Part shown: one piece after another, positions 21,009-28,732 of the stretch | Layout of the letters: each line of letters begins with the position of its first letter | How positions within the stretch are numbered: position 1 is the first letter of the stretch | From: a virus | Length of the DNA stretch: 48,490 nt | Direction: 5' to 3' (one strand) | IMG/VR virus record: IMGVR_UViG_3300013094_000083 | Span: 1 to 48,490 of that record | Position numbers and translations under genes: made by a program | The notes under the pieces: generated by a model | The model's database searches: none | What the model saw: only the letters and a program-made list of their open reading frames with translations | What the model was told of the DNA's origin: nothing

Positions 21009-21689
21009 TTACCACTCAACGGCTGATGAGGTGGCTGATTCCTTCTCGCTTGAAGAATCTGTTGTTGTTCCGAAGTAGAATGCTTCTTGCTCTGCATAAG
21101 GAACATCACGAACTGCTGTCTTTTCTAGGTCAAGCAATTCATACTTATCAAAATCAATTGGTGCAATATCAGCAGTAGGAAGTGGAATTGCAGAATAACT
21201 TGTATCTGTTGCTCCGCTACCTGTACGCTTTACCTTCCAATTAGTATTTGTGATACTGCCTGTCTCTCCCGCCCAAGCAATTACTGATTCAGTAATAGCC
21301 TTTGGACCAAGACCCTGTGAAAGAATTGCAACATATGGCTCTTTAACGCCATCATCTACAATTACGTTTGCGTAGAAACGCTTCTTGCCACCCCACTTGG
21401 CCTTTGGGTCACGACGGTGCATTTCGCAACCGAAGCAACGACCCTGGTCCTCAATAGAACACAATGCCTTGCGTTGATAGTGGTCTGGATTTGTATGCTC
21501 TACGGCAATAAAAGCAGTTCCTGCTTTTTCGTTATAATTTTCTGAGTTTGGATCAATCTCTTGCATGAAACGAATCTTCACTGATTGTCCGTCATTAATC
21601 TTTAGCCAAGTACCCTTTTGACCTTCACCAGAATACTCTGACTTTTCCATTTGTTGATTTAGTGCGTTTAAGCCTCTTACGATTCCCAT
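21009..21689 (-). CDS. ssb: gp32-like single-stranded DNA-binding protein
   Basis: 226 residues. N-terminal MGIVRGLNALNQQMEKSEY, then an OB-like region (GTWLKINDGQSVKIRFMQEI) with a zinc cluster (ALCSIEDQGRCFGCEMHRRD), then a variable part, and an acidic/Ser-rich tail (DSSSEKESATSSAVEW). This matches phage zinc-containing SSB of the gp32 type rather than bacterial SSB. The acidic end normally binds replication partners. A promoter TAGACA-17-TATAAT lies about 50 bases upstream. Confidence 0.8.
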   Translation of the reverse strand: MGIVRGLNALNQQMEKSEYSGEGQKGTWLKINDGQSVKIRFMQEIDPNSENYNEKAGTAFIAVEHTNPDHYQRKALCSIEDQGRCFGCEMHRRDPKAKWGGKKRFYANVIVDDGVKEPYVAILSQGLGPKAITESVIAWAGETGSITNTNWKVKRTGSGATDTSYSAIPLPTADIAPIDFDKYELLDLEKTAVRDVPYAEQEAFYFGTTTDSSSEKESATSSAVEW

Positions 21690-21735
21690 ATATATTTCTC
21701 CTTAGATAACGGACTCTATATTGTCCTGTGTCTTT

Positions 21736-21764
21736 ATTATAGCATGCCAAACTAGCTTTGTCTA
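21736..21764 (-). promoter_or_regulatory. promoter of the SSB-polymerase unit
   Basis: TAGACA (21759-21764), 17 bases, TATAAT (21736-21741). The leader contains a small hairpin, GGAC ... GTCC, before AAGGAGAAATATAT and the ATG. Confidence 0.7.
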
Positions 21765-22724
21765 CTACATATTTGCATATTCAAAATGCGGTATAGCATT
21801 CTTTATACACTGCTTTATTTCTTCATCTGTCATATCTCCCACATCTTTTGCAAGACGAGGATAGATTACATCATGGTCATACTTAGCCCATAATACATTT
21901 TTATTCTTTAATTTACCAGCGATAGTTTTACCTAACATTCTACCCGCCCCGTCATTATCTGTCATCAATATAACGGTTGAAGCATATCTGTTTAAATGAT
22001 TAATGTTAATGTCTGATATGCTACCGCCTAGTGTTGCTACGGCATTTGGAAAACCTGCTTGCCACAAGCGGATAACATCAAAGCTAGATTCAACCACTAT
22101 AATAGTTCCACCTTCACGCTTTGCTCTATGTAGATTAAACATAGTCTTGTTTCTTGGTAGGTTATTGCTATTCTTAAATGATTTTCCTTCAATAGAACGC
22201 CCAATAATGCCCACAGGGACACCGTCAGGGCTATGAAGAGGAACTGTAACCATGCGTTGATTTTCTGAATAACCCAATTTAAAATAATCCATTGCTTCAA
22301 ATGTTATGTTTCTAGACCTAAAATACTGTTGAGCTACAGTTGAATTGCACAAATCATTAAACAATTTGTCTAGGGTAGATTGCGGGAATTCTTCAAACTC
22401 TGGCTTTTCATCTAAAAGTTCTTTAAGTTCTTCCTCAAGTATTTCTGCATCTGAAAGTTTATTTGTAGAGATATATCTCATAGCTTCATAATTATTTCTA
22501 TTAGTAAGCTTCATGACTAGATCTAATACAGTCCCCGCCGAATTACAGCTTTGGTTATAGCAAACATACAAGCCTTTTGAATAACTTACTGCAAAAGCTG
22601 GAGAGTCTGTGTTATGGTGAAATGGGCATAGGCAAAGAAAGTCTTGCCCTGATTGCGAAATAATTTGAATGCCACAAGATTGCAAAATAGAACGGAGGTC
22701 CGCTTTAGTATATGCATCTGACAT
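21765..22724 (-). CDS. DnaG-like primase
   Basis: 319 residues. CHC2-type zinc finger near the N-terminus (FLCLCPFHHNTDSPAF, then YVCYNQSCNSAGT, about 28-65). TOPRIM catalytic core: IIVVESSFDVIRLW (about 212, E replacing the usual EG), and STVILMTDNDGAGRMLGK (about 247) with the DxD metal site. No C-terminal helicase-binding domain, so it is shorter than bacterial DnaG. It makes RNA primers for the C-family polymerase. AAAGGATAACAA precedes the ATG. Confidence 0.9.
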   Translation of the reverse strand: MSDAYTKADLRSILQSCGIQIISQSGQDFLCLCPFHHNTDSPAFAVSYSKGLYVCYNQSCNSAGTVLDLVMKLTNRNNYEAMRYISTNKLSDAEILEEELKELLDEKPEFEEFPQSTLDKLFNDLCNSTVAQQYFRSRNITFEAMDYFKLGYSENQRMVTVPLHSPDGVPVGIIGRSIEGKSFKNSNNLPRNKTMFNLHRAKREGGTIIVVESSFDVIRLWQAGFPNAVATLGGSISDININHLNRYASTVILMTDNDGAGRMLGKTIAGKLKNKNVLWAKYDHDVIYPRLAKDVGDMTDEEIKQCIKNAIPHFEYANM

Positions 22725-22727
22725 TTG

Positions 22728-23015
22728 TTATCCTTTAGGTATTAAACTCTGACCAGAGAACCCTTCGTATTGTAACGCTTTGGCTTTACCAATGTATATG
22801 CCATACATTACAAGGTTGAAAGTGTAGTGATCTTTGCCTTCGTTATATTTTACATTAAACTGAGGCTGCATGTCAAGGACAGGAACATAACCTTTGTCTC
22901 GCATCTGCTGGACCAAAAGTCTTTCATAGTTCTCCCTTGAGCTTTGGAATTTGGAATCATCTTTGATGGTTCCGTTCATCCAAAAGTCATGTATTTTGCG
23001 TGGGTACATGATCAC
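22728..23015 (-). CDS. hypothetical protein between helicase and primase
   Basis: 95 residues from a GTG chosen because AGGAAAG lies seven bases upstream; an ATG two codons later is the alternative. The protein (YPRKIHDFWMNGTIKDDSKF, then VLDMQPQFNVKYNEGKDHYT) resembles a small conserved phage replication-region protein but is unnamed to me. An extended -10 promoter TGGTATAAT at 23031-23039 serves it. Confidence 0.6.
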   Translation of the reverse strand: MIMYPRKIHDFWMNGTIKDDSKFQSSRENYERLLVQQMRDKGYVPVLDMQPQFNVKYNEGKDHYTFNLVMYGIYIGKAKALQYEGFSGQSLIPKG

Positions 23016-23030
23016 CAATCTTTCCTGATA

Positions 23031-23039
23031 ATTATACCA
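23031..23039 (-). promoter_or_regulatory. extended -10 promoter (TGGTATAAT)
   Basis: TGGTATAAT between the helicase and the small gene before primase; no convincing -35. Confidence 0.55.
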
Positions 23040-23061
23040 AGTCAGACGATGATTACATAAA

Positions 23062-24288
23062 CTAAGATATAGGAATGTCGTAAACTTCTTTAACAATACC
23101 CCTGTTCAAATCCCAGTCTAGGTACATGCCAAATTCAGTTCCGTGACGGTTCTTACGGCTTACAATTTCCATAATATTGCTATCAGGATTTTTATGAATA
23201 GCGATAGCCATATCAGCATCATATTCAATCGCCTTAGACCAAGCTACCTGATTAAGCATTGGCGGGGAATCATGGTCAGAAGTTTCTTCTGCAGTTGCAG
23301 CAGTAATATCAATTACTGGAATATTATTTCTCATAGCAAGCATCTTAAATTCACGAGAGATATTCATGTTTCTTTCTGTAGGTGCTTTAGAATTATTTGA
23401 ATCAGCAAACAATTGGTGATAATCCAAGATGACTAAATCTGGTTTATGTTGGTCAATCTTTGCTTGTACTGTGGTGGGAGTTACTTGTCCCGCCCCTTCA
23501 TTTGATACAAGAATAAAACCGTTCTTGTCCAAAAACTTTTTAGAGCCCCAATCATCAAAAGCTTCCATATCAACATTGCCTCGGGCAAAATCTGAAGACT
23601 TAAAAAGTCCTGAACCCAACATTGTGTAGATACGGTCACGCATATTCTCTGGAGTCATTTCAAGGGATATGATCATTGGCTTAAAGCCCTGTTCCCAAGC
23701 CTTGCAAGCTAAATAAGAGGAGAACCACGTCTTACCCTTACCTGGCCAACCAATCATGACGATAAGGTGTCCTGGAGCCATTCCTGTAGGATAAGCATAA
23801 TCAATTGCTTTAAATCCAGTCATGATACCTGGGCTACCACCCATAGCATCAGAGCGTGTACGAACTGCTTCAAAATGTTTTTCTGCTGACTTGTAATCAG
23901 TTAAATCTACGTCTCTAACATTGGCTGTTAGTCTACCAAGATTAGTTAACTCGGATTGCATCTCTGCGATTACTCTAGCAGATGCCTCTGTCTTTAAACT
24001 TGCACCAGAGGTTAGCAAAAGATTGCGAACTCGGCTGGCAAGATATTCATTCTTTAACTGGTCAAGATAATAAGCTGTCTCGCCCTTGACTTTGGCGGGT
24101 TCAAAATCTTTGAATCTTTCAGTAAGAACAGAAATATCAGGAACAGACTTAAACTTTAAATAATAAGACTTTAAACCTTCCCAAACATCTCTGTGTGAAG
24201 TAAACACTTCATCAATATTTTCAGCAAGTACTGTAGAGATATCCTTATTGGCACATACTGATGATATTACTGCTGATTCAGTGTTCAT
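23062..24288 (-). CDS. DnaB-like replicative helicase
   Basis: 408 residues using the ATG preceded by AAAGGAACA. The N-terminal helical domain (about 1-140) precedes a RecA-like motor: Walker A MIGWPGKGKTWFSS (about 180), H1a/H2 segment MIISLEMTPENMRDR (about 210), Walker B PDLVILDYHQLF (about 285), and R/K finger region (VSRKNRHG, near the end). It unwinds DNA ahead of the polymerase and recruits primase. It overlaps the gene above by 11 bases. Confidence 0.9.
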   Translation of the reverse strand: MNTESAVISSVCANKDISTVLAENIDEVFTSHRDVWEGLKSYYLKFKSVPDISVLTERFKDFEPAKVKGETAYYLDQLKNEYLASRVRNLLLTSGASLKTEASARVIAEMQSELTNLGRLTANVRDVDLTDYKSAEKHFEAVRTRSDAMGGSPGIMTGFKAIDYAYPTGMAPGHLIVMIGWPGKGKTWFSSYLACKAWEQGFKPMIISLEMTPENMRDRIYTMLGSGLFKSSDFARGNVDMEAFDDWGSKKFLDKNGFILVSNEGAGQVTPTTVQAKIDQHKPDLVILDYHQLFADSNNSKAPTERNMNISREFKMLAMRNNIPVIDITAATAEETSDHDSPPMLNQVAWSKAIEYDADMAIAIHKNPDSNIMEIVSRKNRHGTEFGMYLDWDLNRGIVKEVYDIPIS

Positions 24289-24607
24289 TGTTCCTTTCTT
24301 CAACCATAGATTTTGTCTTAGCTCTGATTAATTCCCGACGGGTCTTATCTTCTTCTTTTTGCTGTAGTGCCAAATCTAACTTCTCAAAGTTATAAAAGAA
24401 CCAAGATATGCTGTGATTACTCTTTGTGGTGAAATAATATTCAAGAAGCTGCTTAGCTCTGTCATATCCTACACTCTCAATCACATCCTGCATAGCCCAC
24501 TTTTCTCTATACTTGTTCACAACAACAGGCTTTTTATAAGTCTCTTTGTATAGAACACAATATAGCGAAACTAAACCGTAAGCTAGTTTTGCTTCATCTT
24601 TTGTCAT
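24278..24607 (-). CDS. hypothetical protein, possible helicase partner
   Basis: 109 residues, basic and helical: KLAYGLVSLYCVLYKETYKK, then SVGYDRAKQLLEYYFTTKSN, then a charged tail (KEEDKTRRELIRAK). The tight overlap with the helicase and its position suggest a helicase loader or regulator, but there is no recognisable loader motif. Overlaps the gene above by four bases (ATGA). Confidence 0.55.
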   Translation of the reverse strand: MTKDEAKLAYGLVSLYCVLYKETYKKPVVVNKYREKWAMQDVIESVGYDRAKQLLEYYFTTKSNHSISWFFYNFEKLDLALQQKEEDKTRRELIRAKTKSMVEERNNEH

Positions 24608-24819
24608 TTCTTACCTTTGTTAGATTTTAATTCATCTTCAATTTCATGGACTTTTTCCATGACTTTACCTTCAACGAAAGTATACACTCTATTTGTAGCT
24701 TCGTCAACTGTCTCATGGTCCCGCTTAAAATCTTCCACGCCAATAGAAATCTTTAGACTTTCATAGTTACCCAAGTTGCGGGTGAACTGAAGTTCAACCT
24801 TAACATTAGTCTGATTCAT
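24604..24819 (-). CDS. 71-residue hypothetical protein
   Basis: 71 residues: VKVELQFTRNLGNYESLKIS then a helix (EATNRVYTFVEGKVMEKVHE) and a basic end. The arrangement of beta pair plus helix is reminiscent of small phage replication-region proteins. Overlaps both neighbours. No function assigned. Confidence 0.55.
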   Translation of the reverse strand: MNQTNVKVELQFTRNLGNYESLKISIGVEDFKRDHETVDEATNRVYTFVEGKVMEKVHEIEDELKSNKGKK

Positions 24820-25039
24820 CTTCTACTCTTTCTTCTTTGTCTGCTGCAAAAGCAAATCCTGGCTTAAACTTTTTAGCACTACCTTCTGATAAATGTTGAT
24901 ATAACATCATCAAACGATCTGATATACCTATCATAGCATCAATGTCACCCTTAGATTGTGCTAATTCCATTGTGAATTCTAACACACGAAGTGCTTGATG
25001 CAACACATGCTTGGCATCTTTATCAGATTTATTTACCAT
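24806..25039 (-). CDS. helical hypothetical protein
   Basis: 77 residues from the ATG that overlaps the previous stop (ATGGTAA), preferred over a TTG five codons upstream. Helical: HVLHQALRVLEFTMELAQSK then DRLMMLYQHLSEGS, with an acidic tail (DKEERVEDESD). Not recognised. Confidence 0.55.
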   Translation of the reverse strand: MVNKSDKDAKHVLHQALRVLEFTMELAQSKGDIDAMIGISDRLMMLYQHLSEGSAKKFKPGFAFAADKEERVEDESD

Positions 25040-25548
25040 TCTGGTGCTTTCCAAACTGGGACAAATTCCCCATCGTTATTCTTAACATATAAAATGTTTT
25101 CTTGTTTCATCATAGCTTCTACCTCTGCTCTACTAGGCATATCTCCTGGCGTAATCCCGCCATCTTTTCTAGGTCTGCCACGATGAACTGTTTTAAAGAA
25201 ATCGTGCATTGATCTAATATCATCTTCACTCCAAAAATATTTTCCTGGAGTCTTATTACCATTAAGAGAATAGCACTGTTGAGGAAATTTTATATCTCCC
25301 TTATACATATGCCACTTAATTGTATCTTCATGCTTACCCAAAATTTTTACAACTTCTGAGATGGGGTAAGCGTACTGTTTATTTTTATTGACATCAGCCA
25401 AACTATATGCAACACGCTTACCGAGCTCATAGTCCCATGCAATCAAAAGATCTTCAGCACGTGAACGTCGCAAAACTTTATGCAACTTACCGTTTAGATA
25501 GAAATACCGTAACCGTGTTGCAGAATCTCTTCTCGTTTTGCTACCCAT
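25033..25548 (-). CDS. helix-turn-helix DNA-binding protein
   Basis: 171 residues. A basic N-terminus (GSKTRRDSATRLRYF). The centre contains YPISEVVKILGKHEDTIKWH (about 62-81), a MerR/AlpA-like helix-turn-helix with a wing-like PGKYFWSEDDIRSMHDFF (about 100-117). The C-terminal part is Arg/Lys/Gly-rich (RGRPRKDGG, AT-hook-like) then acidic. Likely a regulator. It shares its start region with the zinc-ribbon gene above by 55 bases. Confidence 0.65.
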   Translation of the reverse strand: MGSKTRRDSATRLRYFYLNGKLHKVLRRSRAEDLLIAWDYELGKRVAYSLADVNKNKQYAYPISEVVKILGKHEDTIKWHMYKGDIKFPQQCYSLNGNKTPGKYFWSEDDIRSMHDFFKTVHRGRPRKDGGITPGDMPSRAEVEAMMKQENILYVKNNDGEFVPVWKAPEW

Positions 25549-25679
25549 GCACCAAACCTATTATCTCTTTTGACCATCCATCTTTTCCCACACATGACAC
25601 AGAACAATTCTACACGCAGGTTTTGGGAATAAACTCTGTCAACGAATACTCGTCCTGTGCACTTTTTACAATTCATCAT
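25494..25679 (-). CDS. 61-residue zinc-ribbon protein
   Basis: 61 residues: MNCKKCTGRVFVDRVYS then ELFCVMCGKRWMVKR, a classical two-CxxC ribbon, then a basic helix. Such small ribbons bind nucleic acids or partner proteins. The 55-base overlap with the HTH gene suggests either translational coupling or a shorter true product. Confidence 0.6.
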   Translation of the reverse strand: MMNCKKCTGRVFVDRVYSQNLRVELFCVMCGKRWMVKRDNRFGAWVAKREEILQHGYGISI

Positions 25680-25699
25680 TATTTAATTTTATCTATAGC

Positions 25700-25987
25700 T
25701 TACTTTTTTGAGTCTGCTACAGCTTTTTGAGCATCTGCAACTGCTGCATCCGCAACTGCTGTAAGTGCTGCTGTTGTGGCAGGATTAAGGTGCTCCTGCT
25801 TTGACAAGGACGTTACGACACCCTTTGGGTTGAACTTAGCCAACAATGGACCAACTACACCAATAATGGCTGCCCATGCGACATGCTTAATTGAGTGGTT
25901 ACCTGTTTGCCATATGGCTACTGCAGAAGCTGCAGTAGCATATACATAGTGCTCAACAAGAGCCTTCTCTGAATTTGTGATCTTCAT
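25700..25987 (-). CDS. small membrane protein, possible holin
   Basis: 95 residues with two hydrophobic stretches (about 12-28, HYVYATAASAVAIW; about 36-52, AWAAIIGVVGPLLA) and an Ala/Lys-rich helical tail (ADAAVADAQKAVADSKK). Size and layout fit a class-II holin, which would form lysis pores at a fixed time. No lysin is visible in the window to support this. AGGAGAAAC precedes the ATG. Confidence 0.5.
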   Translation of the reverse strand: MKITNSEKALVEHYVYATAASAVAIWQTGNHSIKHVAWAAIIGVVGPLLAKFNPKGVVTSLSKQEHLNPATTAALTAVADAAVADAQKAVADSKK

Positions 25988-26001
25988 GTTTCTCCTATAG
26001 G

Positions 26002-26757
26002 TTATGCGGTAAATACTTTACCGTCAACTACACAAGTATAATCTCGTGTAATCTGAATTAGCTGCATATGTGGATAATCATTGACAACATGTGCCACTGC
26101 AAATCCCGCCTGCCAATTCTTTTGGATTGAATAATCCATTTTGTTCTCATCGCATAGGTGACCAATTTCATATCCTCGTAGCTCTTGACCACTTAGATTG
26201 TATGTCTGATAATAAGCACCCATTCGGTGAGAGTGTCCACGAACTAAGGATATACCCCAGTTGTTGACATCGTTACGGACAGACTCTCCAGAGTGTTTAG
26301 AAATGGATTCGCCATGGTGACCATACATATCACCAAAACGCTTAACTGGCGGTTCATTATAATGATGCCAATTAAAGCCATGCTTATTATATTCATAGAG
26401 TGAATCTGGTGTAACGAAATCTAGTAGTGTTGGAGCTTTCTTTGCAATATAATCTCCATGTCTTGTCCAACCATGATTACCGTCATGGAAATGGCATTCT
26501 GCATCTGGAACAATAGCTCTAATGTCTGCTAAGAACTGACGAGTTCCTGTAACCCCGCCGTCCATAATGGAAACACCTTCATCTGGCAATCCATCTGCCC
26601 AGCGGCTTGTGGAGTCAGCATCGTCAATGTCACCGAGCAGATCAACTGCATCTGGTTGCCACCACTGCATGACTTTAAGAAATAGCTCTACCTTGCGTTC
26701 ATCGTGGCGGGGGAAGTGGACATCTGAGACCATCATCCATTTTAAATCATTACTCAT
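26002..26757 (-). CDS. calcineurin-like metallophosphoesterase
   Basis: 251 residues. Metal-binding signatures in order: MVSDVHFPRH (D-x-H, about 9), VDLLGDIDDADSTS (GD, about 39), FHDGNHGWTRHG (GNH, about 92), and VRGHSHRMG (GH-x-H, about 178). Phage members are phosphatases or phosphodiesterases; the substrate is unknown (nucleotides, DNA ends or cyclic nucleotides). AAAGGATTAT precedes the ATG, and a TTGACA-18-TACAAT promoter lies 25-55 bases upstream. Confidence 0.85.
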   Translation of the reverse strand: MSNDLKWMMVSDVHFPRHDERKVELFLKVMQWWQPDAVDLLGDIDDADSTSRWADGLPDEGVSIMDGGVTGTRQFLADIRAIVPDAECHFHDGNHGWTRHGDYIAKKAPTLLDFVTPDSLYEYNKHGFNWHHYNEPPVKRFGDMYGHHGESISKHSGESVRNDVNNWGISLVRGHSHRMGAYYQTYNLSGQELRGYEIGHLCDENKMDYSIQKNWQAGFAVAHVVNDYPHMQLIQITRDYTCVVDGKVFTA

Positions 26758-26782
26758 ATAATCCTTTGTCTAGGTTTAGTTA

Positions 26783-26812
26783 ATTGTAGCGTGTTATATT
26801 AGTTTTTGTCAA
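26783..26812 (-). promoter_or_regulatory. promoter of the metallophosphoesterase unit
   Basis: TTGACA (26807-26812) formed partly by the stop codon of the HNH gene, 18 bases, TACAAT (26783-26788). Confidence 0.65.
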
Positions 26813-27069
26813 GCAACGTGTGCTTTATTATGTTCTAATCTTGAACATAAGAAAAGATTAATTAATCTATTATCAGTCTTATCATTATTGATATGATGAA
26901 TAGTTTCCCAATCTTCTATAATTCTATTTAATTGTTTTTCTATTATAAGGCGGTGTTCATAGTACCAGCCTTTAAAATTTTTAGGATGCTCTGGAACTTT
27001 AATTAAAACATAACCTTCTTTACTAACCTTCTTATCTCGTTTTGTCCAAAACTTGATAGGTTCGTACAT
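26809..27069 (-). CDS. HNH homing-endonuclease-like protein
   Basis: 86 residues, starting at the ATG overlapping the previous stop (TAATG). Core: GYVLIKVPEHP then YYEHRLIIEKQL, then WETIHHINNDKTDNRLINL (HNH_3-type, His-His and two Asn), ending LCSRLEHNKAHVA. Such free-standing HNH genes spread as mobile elements within phage genomes. It lies between tail-fibre genes and the metallophosphoesterase. Confidence 0.8.
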   Translation of the reverse strand: MYEPIKFWTKRDKKVSKEGYVLIKVPEHPKNFKGWYYEHRLIIEKQLNRIIEDWETIHHINNDKTDNRLINLFLCSRLEHNKAHVA

Positions 27070-27488
27070 TAGTTTCCGAATGCGTACCAGTACAAATTGC
27101 ACTGCTTTACAGATGAATTAGCAACAATCGTAAATTGTGCTTCTGTTGCAGTGTTTGTTTTGCTTAAATAACAATATGCTGCACCTTGAGTTGATTGAAC
27201 AACACCTACAACAGTTGTAGGGTAATTTGTAAAGTTTTTATTAAATTTTACTGTCACAGCTTTAAATGAACTTGCCTGTATAGCCTGTATCACTCCACCA
27301 TCTATTAATTGTATTCCTGGGGTTTGTGTGGCATTGCCAGTTACTGGGTCAAATGTTACTGCTGTATGGTTTACAATAGCCAAAAGGTCATTGATATTTT
27401 GCTGTTGCTGATTTACAGTGTCTATAAGTGCTGAAATAACTGTATAGTCAATTACCGCATTATCTGATTGAATTATCTTATTACTCAC
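27069..27488 (-). CDS. fibre-like virion protein
   Basis: 139 residues. N-terminal coiled segment (SALIDTVNQQQQNINDLLAI, about 20-39), then a beta-rich domain (FKAVTVKFNKNF, then TVVGVVQSTQGAAYCYL) and the aromatic end LYWYAFGN. Resembles the trimerising/receptor end of short fibres. TAATG couples it to the HNH gene. Confidence 0.55.
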   Translation of the reverse strand: MSNKIIQSDNAVIDYTVISALIDTVNQQQQNINDLLAIVNHTAVTFDPVTGNATQTPGIQLIDGGVIQAIQASSFKAVTVKFNKNFTNYPTTVVGVVQSTQGAAYCYLSKTNTATEAQFTIVANSSVKQCNLYWYAFGN

Positions 27489-27882
27489 CTAATGGATCTC
27501 CTTCTTCATGTATCAAAACTTCTTTTTGCCCCGCCCTAATCATTTCTGTGTCCAGCCACTCTAGGACTGAGGGATCTACAATATGGCGACGCTTTGAATC
27601 ACTTATTAAATATATTTTACCATCAGAGACGTCTTTTATCAAAGTGCCGTCTCTAAAACCCAAAGTTCCCATGGACATAAACTTACTTAAAATATTATCA
27701 TTGACGTTGACAATTGGAAGATTCCATGACTTAACTACTCTATCGGAAATAAATTTAAACTTTTTATTTCCCTTTACATAAAAATAACCCTTTTCAGTAT
27801 GAGCAATTAGACCGCTCGGTACTAGTGGGGCGGGAATTTTAACAGTCTTCTTTTTCTTCAAGAAGCTTTGAATATTCATCAA
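27481..27882 (-). CDS. virion-region protein with repeated 'YLISD..R' motif
   Basis: 133 residues. A repeated unit is visible: KGYFYVKGNKKFKFISDRV (about 30-48) and GKIYLISDSKRRHIVDPS (about 89-106), each followed by a WxxP/EWL step. This pattern is shared with some actinobacterial surface proteins, in my recollection. The start (ATG or the TTG just before) lies inside the coiled-coil gene above and has only a weak ribosome site. Confidence 0.5.
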   Translation of the reverse strand: MMNIQSFLKKKKTVKIPAPLVPSGLIAHTEKGYFYVKGNKKFKFISDRVVKSWNLPIVNVNDNILSKFMSMGTLGFRDGTLIKDVSDGKIYLISDSKRRHIVDPSVLEWLDTEMIRAGQKEVLIHEEGDPLGE

Positions 27883-28021
27883 TGATTTTCTGCATTTCTA
27901 CTATTTTGTCTGATTGCTGTGTAAATTCTGCTCTTAATACAGCCATTTGTCCTTCATAGCCCGAAGTAAGTTCACCTATACGTTGTTGTAGAGCCGTAAT
28001 TATTAATTCAGCTTTATCCAT
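27839..28021 (-). CDS. 60-residue coiled-coil protein
   Basis: 60 residues, one long predicted coiled coil with heptads (LIITALQQRIGELTSGYEGQ, then MQKIIDEYSKLLEEKEDC). AAAGGATTACA precedes the ATG and an extended -10-like TGCTACAAT lies just upstream at about 28045. Its last codons overlap the next gene. Perhaps a spacer or assembly partner for the fibre proteins. Confidence 0.6.
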   Translation of the reverse strand: MDKAELIITALQQRIGELTSGYEGQMAVLRAEFTQQSDKIVEMQKIIDEYSKLLEEKEDC

Positions 28022-28055
28022 TGTAATCCTTTGTTTATATTATTGTAGCATAAAA

Positions 28056-28277
28056 TTACCATTTGTTCAATGGGCATTGTGCTAATTCTAATTTAGCTTT
28101 CACTGACATAAAACAGCCACATTTTTTACATTGCTTAGTTAATTCAATTAATTCTGGACAAGATTTGCAAATATCATATCTTTCATTAAATAGTTCTTCA
28201 TTAACATAATTTGTTTTTGGATTTAAAATGTGCCATGGTTTTGCTTGACTTTTTTTCCATTCTTGCCATGCTGACAT
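28056..28277 (-). CDS. zinc-ribbon hypothetical protein in the tail region
   Basis: 73 residues: WQEWKKSQAKPWHILNPKTN then YDICKSCPELIELTKQCKKC, then GCFMSVKAKLELAQCPLNKW. Cysteines CKSCP / CKKCGC / QCP form one or two metal sites. A similar small Cys-rich protein occurs in tail regions of cyanophage- and marine-type phages. TAATG couples it to the gene above. Confidence 0.65.
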   Translation of the reverse strand: MSAWQEWKKSQAKPWHILNPKTNYVNEELFNERYDICKSCPELIELTKQCKKCGCFMSVKAKLELAQCPLNKW

Positions 28278-28486
28278 TATGAACTACTTTCTGGGGGCAA
28301 AAACTTTTGACCGTCCCAAACTGAACCTATAACAACCTCATCATAGCCCGTTATGTCCATTCCTACAGGATTATTTGAAAACCCCTCGGCCCATCTGTCA
28401 GCTGTGGCATTAAACATTGATGAATCAAGCGGTAAAATATGAGCAATTTCATTTTCTACTATTAAAGCAAATGTTCTAACTGACAT
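28277..28486 (-). CDS. 69-residue protein, tandem paralogue A
   Basis: 69 residues. MSVRTFALIVENEIAHILPL, then WAEGFSNNPVGMDIT, then GSVWDGQKFLPPE. It is clearly paralogous to the adjacent upstream gene (same order of MSVxT, a W.xxF.SNPxGMxIT motif, and a VWxGxKFxPP end), so this is a local duplication. Overlaps that gene by about ten bases. Function unknown; a virion-associated role is possible from location. Confidence 0.6.
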   Translation of the reverse strand: MSVRTFALIVENEIAHILPLDSSMFNATADRWAEGFSNNPVGMDITGYDEVVIGSVWDGQKFLPPESSS

Positions 28487-28691
28487 TATCTATAACCTCT
28501 GCAGGAGGATTAAATTTATTTCCATTCCATACCCACCCTTCTTGAGCTTCTGGAAAACTAGTTATTTCCATGCCCGTAGGGTTTGATGCAAAAGCAGCTT
28601 TCCATTTTTGTGCAAAATAAGTTGAATCATCTACATCATAAATTGCAAAAACTACATTATTAGATAAAAATGCATAAGTTTTAACAGACAC
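28476..28691 (-). CDS. 71-residue protein, tandem paralogue B
   Basis: 71 residues from a GTG preceded by GGAG at seven bases, which aligns its MSVKTYAF start with MSVRTFAL of the paralogue below. Motifs WKAAFASNPTGMEIT and GWVWNGNKFNPP match the paralogue. Extended -10 promoter TGGTATAAT lies at 28712-28720. Role unknown. Confidence 0.6.
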   Translation of the reverse strand: MSVKTYAFLSNNVVFAIYDVDDSTYFAQKWKAAFASNPTGMEITSFPEAQEGWVWNGNKFNPPAEVIDNVS

Positions 28692-28711
28692 CAAACATCT
28701 CCTTTTTTTTA

Positions 28712-28720
28712 ATTATACCA
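28712..28720 (-). promoter_or_regulatory. extended -10 promoter (TGGTATAAT)
   Basis: TGGTATAAT about 20 bases before the first of the two paralogous small genes; no clear -35. Confidence 0.6.
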
Positions 28721-28732
28721 TTTAATTGAATT

